7,217 nucleotides of DNA, from the NCBI GenBank assembly GCA_947453875.1, contig CANGIH010000121.1, positions 1-7,217 on the forward strand. Reading direction: 5' to 3'. The translations under genes were made by a program, and so were the position numbers. The notes under the pieces are model-generated. The model saw nothing but the letters and a program-made list of their open reading frames with translations. It was not told where the DNA came from and did no database searches. Numbering within the stretch: the first letter of the stretch is position 1; every line of letters begins with the position of its first letter. Of the stretch, positions 1-6,406 are shown piece by piece. This stretch comes from Planctomycetaceae bacterium. Its GTDB lineage: Bacteria; Planctomycetota; Planctomycetia; Pirellulales; UBA1268.

Positions 1-1101
1 ATTGCGCTGGTGGTAATCGTGGCTTGAGTCGTGGCCGTCCCAGCCATACTTGTCGACGGCGTTGTAGAGCTGGACGACACGCACCCCGCGCTCGACCAAC
101 CGCCGTGCAAGCAGACACATCCGCCCATAGGAGGCGGTGGGGCGGTGCGGATCGTCCACGCCATACAGGGCGAGCGTTTCTGCCGTCTCGTCGGAGAGAT
201 CCCCAGCACGCGCTCCTTCCGTCTGCATCCGGTAGGCGAGCTCGTAAGTGGCGATCCGGCCATCGAGATCGGGCTGCCAGGGCCGGGCCGCACGATGGCC
301 GCGATTGAAGGTCTGGGCGAGATCGAGCGTCGACCGCTGCACCGCCCCGAAACCGGGGGGTGGCTCGAGGTTGGCAAGCGCCGGCCCCTCGTGGCGGAAC
401 CGGGTGCCCTGGAACGCCGCCGGCAGGAAGGCGTTGGACCAGTTCGCACTGCCACCGAGCCCCCCCACCTCGAACAGCATCACGTAGCCGGGGAGGTTGT
501 CACTCTCGCTTCCCAGGCCGTAGGTGAGCCAACTCCCCAAGCTCGGCTTCCCGCCCAAGATCGACCCGGTGTTCATCTGGTAGGTGGCGGGGGCGTGATT
601 CGACGAGTCGCAATGCATCGAACGCACCACACACAGCCGATCGGCATGCGCTGCCGTCTGCGGCATCCGGTCCGACACCCAAAGCCCGCTCTGGCCATGT
701 TGCCGCCACGACCAGGGGGGGCAAAGAAGCGAATCCTTGCAGTGATTGATGACGCCGCCCACCTCGTCAGATAGCCCCTTGATCGAGTCGGGCACCGGCT
801 GCCCGGCGAGCGTCTCGAGCAGTGGCTTGCGGTCGAAGAGGTCGACCTGACTCGGGCCCCCGTACTGGAAAAGGACGATGAGATTCTTCGCCTTCCCCAC
901 CCGATGCGCCGGCCGGGGCGCGAGCGGGCGCTGCGGGTCGATCGCGGCGGCGCCCTCCTGCCTGATCGCTTCCTCGCCGCCGCTCTCGTGCGCCAAAACA
1001 AGCGATGCGGCGATCCCACCGATCCCGAGGGCCGAGCGGCAGAGGATGTCGCGGCGCGACGACGGCGGGAAGCCGGGGGCCGGTCGGGGTGATGGAGCCA
1101 T
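1..1101 (-). CDS. DUF1501 family protein with Tat-like leader, 3' end beyond the window
   Basis: ATG 1101 begins a frame of exactly 367 codons that is open to the left edge with no stop, so the C-terminus is missing; full-length relatives usually run somewhat above 400 residues. The N-terminus has a Tat-like leader (SSRRDILCRSALGIGG, residues 14-29, then a hydrophobic stretch), suggesting export in folded form. Family signatures appear in order: LFQYGGPSQVDLFDRKP (77-92), HGQSGLWVSD (135-144), VRSMHCDSSNHAPATYQMNT (159-178), PSLGSWLTYGLGS (186-198), FLPAAFQGTRF (225-235), ATYELAYRMQT (284-294) and LLARRLVERGVRVVQLY (330-346), ending in a histidine-rich WDGHDSSHDYHQRN. DUF1501 proteins are distantly related to the sulfatase/alkaline phosphatase superfamily; activity is unproven. 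It starts 8 bases after the DUF1553 stop with no clear Shine-Dalgarno, consistent with coupled translation. Confidence 0.95.
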   Translation of the reverse strand, partial: MAPSPRPAPGFPPSSRRDILCRSALGIGGIAASLVLAHESGGEEAIRQEGAAAIDPQRPLAPRPAHRVGKAKNLIVLFQYGGPSQVDLFDRKPLLETLAGQPVPDSIKGLSDEVGGVINHCKDSLLCPPWSWRQHGQSGLWVSDRMPQTAAHADRLCVVRSMHCDSSNHAPATYQMNTGSILGGKPSLGSWLTYGLGSESDNLPGYVMLFEVGGLGGSANWSNAFLPAAFQGTRFRHEGPALANLEPPPGFGAVQRSTLDLAQTFNRGHRAARPWQPDLDGRIATYELAYRMQTEGARAGDLSDETAETLALYGVDDPHRPTASYGRMCLLARRLVERGVRVVQLYNAVDKYGWDGHDSSHDYHQRN

Positions 1102-1109
1102 GATCGCAG

Positions 1110-3707
1110 TCAGTCGATGTAGAGGAACTCGTTGACATTGAGAATCGCCCGGCAGAGATCGACCAGCGCCCGGTGGCCAGCGGAACGATCGGCCGATTCA
1201 CCGGCTCTCGCAGGCGCCGTCGAATCGGCATGCAAGTCGCAGTGACGGGAGAGGAAATCGGCCGCGGCGGCGGCTTCATCGCCATTCGGTGCGCGTTGCA
1301 GCACCCGGCGCACCACCGCCGCCGGCCATGCCTCGGCATCCTCCCCAACCGCGGCCCGCACACGGTCGGCAAGGGCCGAGGCGGCGCGGACGACGAGATC
1401 GTCATTCATGAGATTGAGCGCCTGGGATGCCACGGTCGTGGCGTCGCGACGACCACAGGGACTGACCCCGTCGGGGAGATCGAACGGCTGGAGGAAGGGG
1501 AGTGGGAGCGACCGCTTGCGGACGAGGTACACGCTCCGCACGAACGTCTCCTCGATCGGCTGCGCATACCACCCCTGCGGCCGGCCATCGGCGCCTTCCT
1601 TCATGAATTCGATGATCGCCGGATTGGCATGGAGGATGTCGTCTGGCACGGGCGGAAAGCGTGGTGGACCGCCCCGATCCTCGCGCAGCAGTCCCGACAC
1701 CTGCAGAAGGGCATCACGGATCCCCTCCGCCTCGAGCCGGCGCGGATTCTGCCTCCAAAGGAGCCTGTTGTCGGGATCGTCGCCGCGGGCAGCCTGGAGG
1801 GGATCGGCCAGCGAGGACCGAGCATAGGCCGCGGAGAGGAGGATCGAGCGGTGGAGCTGCTTGATCGACCATCCCCGCTCGCGGAATTCGACCGCGAGCC
1901 AGTCGAGGAGGGCAGGGTGCGTGGGGCGCTCCCCCCGAAACCCGAAGTCGTTCGGTGTGGCGACCAGCCCGCGGCCGAAGAGCCGCTGCCAGACTCGATT
2001 GACGATCACCCTGGCCGTCAGCGGATTCCCGTCGGACACCAGCCAGCGCGCCAATGCGAGTCGGCGGCCGGAGGTCCGCCCGGAGGGCGGAGGCGTGTGA
2101 TCGAGAGGGGCTGGATCGAAAATGGCAAACACCCCCGGGACGACCTCCTCGCGCGGCTGCCGGTGACTCCCCTGAGCGAGAAGATGTGTCGCCGGGATTT
2201 CGGCCGATTCGCTGACGATCTCGGCGGTGGTGGCGACGCGGAGGCGAGCCGAGAGATCGGCGAGCCGGGCATCGAGCGCCGCGATCTCCGCCTCGATCAG
2301 ACCACGTTCCCCGGATCCCGCGGACGGATCGGCCTCCCCTTCGGGAGGCGAAGGCAGCATCTCCAGCCGCGTTTTGGCGATCTCCTTCTGGTCGCTCGCC
2401 GCGGCCATCGCCGCCTGAACCGGCGCGTTGTGGGCGTCGAGGTCGGCCGCCAGCGGGGCTGGATCGATCGCGACCTCGCGGGCGTCGGTCCCCTGGAAGC
2501 ATGCCTGGATGCGGAAGAAGTCTGATTGGAGGAGCGGGTCGGACTTGTGGTCGTGACAGTTGCAGCAGGACATCGCGAGACCGAGAACCGCCGACCCGGT
2601 GGTGGAAACGATCTCGGCGAGGAGCTCGGCCCGGTGGCGTTCCGCTTCCTGGAAGATCGGTGCCGTGCTGTCGAAGGGGCCGAGCCGGAGATAGCCTGTC
2701 GCCACCAGCGCCCCGGCCTGACCTTCGTCGGCCGGAGTCTCGCCGACACGTTCATCGCCGGCGAGTTGCTCCGTGAGAAACCGGTCGTAGGGCATGTCGG
2801 CGTTGAATGCGTCGATGCACCAATCGCGGTAGCGCCAGATCCTCGGGCGGAGTTCGTCCCGCTCGAATCCGTTGGTGTCGGCATAGCGGACCGCATCGAG
2901 CCAGGTGACGGCCAGATGCTCCCCGTAGGCGGGGCTTGCCAGCAGGCGGTCGACGAGCCGCTCGATCGAATCGGGGGCGTCGTCGGCGACAAATGCCTCC
3001 ACCTCCTCCGCGGTCGGCGGCAGACCGGTGAGGTCGAACGTCATGCGACGGATGAGCGTGCGCCGGTCGGCGGGAGGGGAGGCACGAAGGGCGTGGGCCG
3101 CAAGGGAATCATCGATGAAGGTGTCGATGGCGGCGGAGGGGGTATGGCCGCCGACGGCGGGAAGGGGAGGGCGATGGAGCGGCTGAAACGACCACAGATC
3201 GATCCGTTCTCCACGCCAGCGTCTGGCCACCGGATTGCGGGGATCCTCCCAGGCTGATCCCACGGGGCCGCTGTCAGCATCATCCGGCGCCATGGCGGCC
3301 GGCCATTCCGCCCCGGTCGCCACCCACGCCTCGACGATCGCCCGCTCCTCTTCAGAGAGGGGCTCCTCCGGCGGCATCGGCGACACGGCTGGATCCTGAC
3401 GACGGATGGCTCGGACAAGCAGACTCGCGTCGGCGTCGCCGGGGACGACGACCGGGCCGGAGTCGCCCCCGCGAGCGAAGGCGGTGGCGTCATCGAGTGC
3501 GAGCCCTCCCTGCGGGTCGGTCCCCGCGTGGCATTCGAGGCAACGGACCGCCAGCAGTTTCTCGATCCGCCCGCTCCCGATCTCCGCGGGAGGGCCGGAG
3601 TCGGTCGCCGCCGAGAATGGCGCGGAACCGACCGCCAGCAGCGCGGCGGCGAAAAGCCACACCGCGAGCGGGAAAGCGGGTCGTGTCATCGTCGGCCGCG
3701 CCACCAT
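1110..3707 (-). CDS. PSCyt1-DUF1549-DUF1553 cytochrome-like protein
   Basis: Counted from ATG 3707 the protein has 865 residues. A GTG at 3722 overlapping the upstream TGA as GTGA, and an ATG at 3689, are other possible starts; 3707 was preferred because a G-rich run sits just before it. A Sec-type signal covers about 8-35. The PSCyt1 domain (about 47-135) carries a c-type heme motif, CLECH at 56-60, plus MPPEEPLSEEE. DUF1549/PSCyt2 spans about 192-405 and contains DLTGLPPT, DAVRYADTNG, a tryptophan-rich RIWRYRDW and a second CxxCH, CCNCHDHK at 381-388. A probably coiled-coil segment (about 470-495) links to DUF1553/PSD1 (about 544-865), with NRVWQRLFGRGLV, DFGFRGERPTHP and the terminal LCRAILNVNEFLYID. 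The family is abundant in Planctomycetota and usually precedes a DUF1501 gene, as here. A role in exported redox or polymer metabolism is inference; no function is established. Confidence 0.95.
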   Translation of the reverse strand: MVARPTMTRPAFPLAVWLFAAALLAVGSAPFSAATDSGPPAEIGSGRIEKLLAVRCLECHAGTDPQGGLALDDATAFARGGDSGPVVVPGDADASLLVRAIRRQDPAVSPMPPEEPLSEEERAIVEAWVATGAEWPAAMAPDDADSGPVGSAWEDPRNPVARRWRGERIDLWSFQPLHRPPLPAVGGHTPSAAIDTFIDDSLAAHALRASPPADRRTLIRRMTFDLTGLPPTAEEVEAFVADDAPDSIERLVDRLLASPAYGEHLAVTWLDAVRYADTNGFERDELRPRIWRYRDWCIDAFNADMPYDRFLTEQLAGDERVGETPADEGQAGALVATGYLRLGPFDSTAPIFQEAERHRAELLAEIVSTTGSAVLGLAMSCCNCHDHKSDPLLQSDFFRIQACFQGTDAREVAIDPAPLAADLDAHNAPVQAAMAAASDQKEIAKTRLEMLPSPPEGEADPSAGSGERGLIEAEIAALDARLADLSARLRVATTAEIVSESAEIPATHLLAQGSHRQPREEVVPGVFAIFDPAPLDHTPPPSGRTSGRRLALARWLVSDGNPLTARVIVNRVWQRLFGRGLVATPNDFGFRGERPTHPALLDWLAVEFRERGWSIKQLHRSILLSAAYARSSLADPLQAARGDDPDNRLLWRQNPRRLEAEGIRDALLQVSGLLREDRGGPPRFPPVPDDILHANPAIIEFMKEGADGRPQGWYAQPIEETFVRSVYLVRKRSLPLPFLQPFDLPDGVSPCGRRDATTVASQALNLMNDDLVVRAASALADRVRAAVGEDAEAWPAAVVRRVLQRAPNGDEAAAAADFLSRHCDLHADSTAPARAGESADRSAGHRALVDLCRAILNVNEFLYID

Positions 3708-3722
3708 CGTCCCCCCCGTCAC
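3705..3722 (-). promoter_or_regulatory. Alternative starts and G-run before the DUF1553 gene
   Basis: Read on the minus strand, GTG (3722) overlaps the TGA of the metallohydrolase gene as GTGA. A run of seven G (3717-3711) follows, and then ATG at 3707 after three bases. The G-run could act as a poor Shine-Dalgarno for ATG 3707. If GTG is used, the G-run is coding and the protein gains five residues (MTGGT). Both starts leave the signal peptide intact, so sequence alone does not settle the choice. Confidence 0.5.
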
Positions 3723-6406
3723 TCGGCCAGTCGGCTGAAAAACTCCCTCGCCACAGCATAGTCAGCCTCGGCCGTCGCCCGCTCCTCCTCCTTGTAGGTG
3801 ACCATCTTCTCCCGCCAACACTGCTCCACGCAGGCCAGGCACCAGCGGGCGCTGTCCCTGTCCGGGCGGATCGGTGCTCCCGCCACCGGCATGAATACCG
3901 GATTGCTGTGAGCCCCCGGGAACACCCGGATCGCCCCCCACGAGCTCTTCTCCACCCGGTGGGTGAACGCCACAGGATGTTCCCGGCCATCGGCAGGCAC
4001 CTCGATCCGCCCCACCGGAAAGCCGTTGATGACCAGCTCGACCGGGAGCGTGGCGACCGCATCGGCCGCTCCCCCGCCGGCAGGAAGGCCCGCCACGATC
4101 CCTCTGAAGGTCACATCGGCGGCCTCCGGCAACTCCAACCTGCTGTCGCGGGTGCCGATTTCGAGCGGTGCCCCGTCGGCGGCAGTGGCAGTGAATTCCA
4201 TCAGATGGGTCCGGCCATCGCTGACATAGCTCCTTCCCGCCGCGATCGCGTCACACCAGGCATCGAAGTCGAGCGGCCCGTCGAGGCGGGCATAGACGCG
4301 CCCGATCCCCACCCGCTCGCCGGTCATGCAGGGAAAGTCGGTCTCGCCGCTGGCCCGCACTCTGAGGCCGCAGTTGAGGACGTGGTACCAGATGTTCCAT
4401 TCCGCCCTGCGGTCGGTGTTCATCATCGAGATGAAGTCGACGGCAGGGACAGGACGACCGTCCGGTCCCGGGACGACATGCGCCACGTCCATGATGAACT
4501 CATTCGCCCCGATGCCATCGAAGGCGGGAATGTCGAACGAAGGAATGCCCCCGGGACCATCACGTCCTTCCGTCCCCGGCACCCGGCCGATGACACGTGT
4601 CAGCCCACTGGCCGAATGGGCGGGGCCACAGACGGCGTTCTGCCGCTTCGCCCAGCGGAGCGTGTTGAGGCCGAGGGTCGGCCAGTGCTGCTTCGATTCC
4701 CCGCCGGAGGGAATCTGCTCGGTCAGCCGCAGCAGGTTCAAATGCCCCGAGGCATGCGATCCGAAGCCCGACACCTCGATGTCGTAGCGGAGGAGGTAGG
4801 GGGGCCGGCTGACGTCGTCGGGCTTGCCGGAGAAAAACCGTTTCTGGAAATCGAAGCAGGGGCCCCAGGTGAGGCAGCAGCCGACCTTGAGATCCTCCCC
4901 CATGCAGTGGCGCAGCATGTCGGCCGGCATCACCCCCTCGGTGGGGCTCTCGTAATGGGCGCAGCCGGCCGCGTGGATGTGGTGATCCCCCGACCAGTAG
5001 CCGCGGCGCGACGGGTCGACCCACCGCCGCACGGCATAACGCAGCTCGGCCGGCCCATTCCCCACGACGAGTGTCTGCTCCTCCGGAACACTCTCCGGCC
5101 CGCGCGAGCAGCGCACCGCGTAGCGGCCCGGCGGGAGCCGGACCGTCTCACCATCCTCACGGTAGATCTGTCGCTGGAAGAAGAAGTCGGGGGCGAGCCG
5201 CTTCGATTGCGGCGGATAGACGCGCCCCTGCTCGTCGAGGATCTCGAAGCAGCCCACCGCCGGCAGCCCCACCTCGTCCTCGACGCGGAACGTCACCTCG
5301 TTCGAAGGGGCGACCCGGCAGGCCACGTCGGCCCCGGCCCACTCACTCCCCCGATCGGCCGAGGCGACCTCGATCCAGTCGATCCGCATCCGACAGGGCT
5401 TGCCGTTGGGATCGATCCGGACTCCGACGACATGCCCGTCGGCAGGGATCGGGACCTCGTAGAGCATTTCCCGCCCCGGCTCGACATTGAAGGTGACGAC
5501 ATGCCCGCCATCCGGTCGCGGTCGTTCCTCCGTCCACCAGAACACCTGCCCGATGCCCGCTTCCTCCGCCTTCGCCCAGAAGCGGAGCACGAGTCCCGCC
5601 GGCTTCGATGGCGCGGAGAAGGTCGCCCCGAGGAAGGGATCGTCGCCGGTCCCCTCGATGAAGAGCGAGCCGTCACGGGCCTCGAGGTTCACCTGATTCG
5701 TGGTCGAGTCCCACCCGGCCACACCGTCGGTGAACCGCCAGGCAGCGACAATCGAGGTCGTGCCCGGGGGAGCGATGACGCCATCGGTCGGCGGGGTGGA
5801 AAACTCCAGCGTGACGGTGCGATCCCCCGCGGTCTTGGCCCACAGTTCCACGATCCGGTATTCCAGCGGCAACCCCGACAGCGTGGGCGTGAACGGCTGG
5901 CCCTCGAAGGCCGAAAGGCCGAGAAAACGCTGGTCGACGTCAGCGGCGGGGGCGTGGGGGAGGGGACGGGCCTGGGGGCTCCCCACGCGCAGTCTCGCCC
6001 GCAATTCCGGGACGTTCACCACCTTCACGAGCACCGTCCGCCATCCCTGCTCGACAAGCGCGAGCGCCCCGGCATCGTCGCGGACCGCCACCGTCGGCGG
6101 GCCATCCTTCGCGACGCCGACGGCCACGGCACAGAGCGGATCGAGGATCGACTCGATCCCCTGGGTGACTGCCGCATTGTCCTCGAGGGACTCAAGGCCC
6201 GCCAATCGATCCCTCGCCTCCGGCGAAAGCGGGCTTCCGAGCCGCTCGAGGGCATCGACGAGCCGATGGGCCTGCGCGAGAAGCGGTTGGCGTTCGACCG
6301 CGGCCACGGTCGGCCATGGCTCCGCAGCAGACGAGGAAATGCCCCAGAGAAGGACGATCGCCCCCCACAAGCGCATCCGACACCGACGAGTCAAGAGAAC
6401 GATCAT
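3719..6406 (-). CDS. Exported multidomain CehA/McbA-like (PHP-fold) metallohydrolase
   Basis: This 895-residue protein starts at ATG 6406, chosen because it overlaps the upstream stop as ATGA; ATG 6376 (MRLWGAIVLLWG) is an alternative, and the frame stays open further upstream but without protein-like sequence. Residues 11-28 form a Sec-type signal, with likely cleavage near SSSAA. Domains in order: beta module (about 87-205); galactose-binding-like sandwich (about 213-348, containing AAWRFTDGVAGW, GQVFWWTEERP and RIDWIEV); carboxypeptidase-regulatory-like fold (about 370-458, ending in LPPGRYAVRCSRGPE); PHP/CehA-McbA-like domain (about 468-735). Candidate metal ligands are H476 and H478 (GDHHIH), H551, H555, H597 and D690. 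The usual PHP TDHN motif is not visible; LTWGPCFDF stands there instead. The product is probably periplasmic or surface-located. CehA/McbA relatives hydrolyse esters or carbamates, but the substrate here is unknown. The next gene follows immediately, suggesting co-expression. Confidence 0.88.
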   Translation of the reverse strand: MIVLLTRRCRMRLWGAIVLLWGISSSAAEPWPTVAAVERQPLLAQAHRLVDALERLGSPLSPEARDRLAGLESLEDNAAVTQGIESILDPLCAVAVGVAKDGPPTVAVRDDAGALALVEQGWRTVLVKVVNVPELRARLRVGSPQARPLPHAPAADVDQRFLGLSAFEGQPFTPTLSGLPLEYRIVELWAKTAGDRTVTLEFSTPPTDGVIAPPGTTSIVAAWRFTDGVAGWDSTTNQVNLEARDGSLFIEGTGDDPFLGATFSAPSKPAGLVLRFWAKAEEAGIGQVFWWTEERPRPDGGHVVTFNVEPGREMLYEVPIPADGHVVGVRIDPNGKPCRMRIDWIEVASADRGSEWAGADVACRVAPSNEVTFRVEDEVGLPAVGCFEILDEQGRVYPPQSKRLAPDFFFQRQIYREDGETVRLPPGRYAVRCSRGPESVPEEQTLVVGNGPAELRYAVRRWVDPSRRGYWSGDHHIHAAGCAHYESPTEGVMPADMLRHCMGEDLKVGCCLTWGPCFDFQKRFFSGKPDDVSRPPYLLRYDIEVSGFGSHASGHLNLLRLTEQIPSGGESKQHWPTLGLNTLRWAKRQNAVCGPAHSASGLTRVIGRVPGTEGRDGPGGIPSFDIPAFDGIGANEFIMDVAHVVPGPDGRPVPAVDFISMMNTDRRAEWNIWYHVLNCGLRVRASGETDFPCMTGERVGIGRVYARLDGPLDFDAWCDAIAAGRSYVSDGRTHLMEFTATAADGAPLEIGTRDSRLELPEAADVTFRGIVAGLPAGGGAADAVATLPVELVINGFPVGRIEVPADGREHPVAFTHRVEKSSWGAIRVFPGAHSNPVFMPVAGAPIRPDRDSARWCLACVEQCWREKMVTYKEEERATAEADYAVAREFFSRLAE
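4202..5005 (-). other. PHP/CehA-McbA-like metallohydrolase domain within the 895-residue protein
   Basis: This segment encodes about residues 468-735. It begins with RGYWSGDHHIHAAG, whose H476-x-H478 pair matches the opening HxH of PHP-fold metal sites. Further candidates are H551 and H555 (GSHASGHLNLL), H597 (CGPAHSAS) and D690 (SGETDFPC), spaced as expected for the later PHP motifs. GRSYVSDGRT near residues 724-732 resembles the family's usual closing segment. Assignment to individual metal positions is inference from motif order. Confidence 0.75.
5795..6148 (-). other. Beta module, copy B (N-terminal in the 895-residue protein)
   Basis: This segment covers about residues 87-204. It contains LDPLCAVAVGV, VLVKVVNVPELRARLRV and LSGLPLEYRIVE. 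The last of these matches copy A at 7 of 12 positions without gaps (LSG, E, IVE), with W/Y and K/R replacements at two more. It is preceded by a helical stretch (about 33-86), as copy A is. The domain is not named with confidence. Confidence 0.6.
6403..6406 (-). promoter_or_regulatory. ATGA stop/start overlap (translational coupling site)
   Basis: On the minus strand the TGA of the upstream PHP-type gene and the ATG of the 895-residue metallohydrolase share four bases, ATGA. The stretch just upstream is A-rich (AGAAAAAAGTGGTGTGCG) and has no convincing Shine-Dalgarno. Re-initiation by ribosomes finishing the upstream gene is the simplest reading. The overlap decides the start choice for the downstream gene. 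Confidence 0.7.

Noticed and set aside
715..721. G7 (C7 on the coding strand) in the DUF1501 gene as a possible frameshift site
   Set aside because: Conserved motifs on both sides (LFQYGGPSQVDLFD before, HGQSGLWVSD after) lie in the same frame, so no shift has occurred or is needed.
31..774. Open frame of 247 codons on the plus strand near the left edge
   Set aside because: The minus strand here encodes an uninterrupted DUF1501 protein with family motifs in the correct order, so this is a composition shadow.
1173..2525. Open frame of 450 codons on the plus strand, antisense to the DUF1553 gene
   Set aside because: The opposite strand encodes conserved DUF1549/DUF1553 motifs throughout this interval, and the plus-strand product shows no family features.
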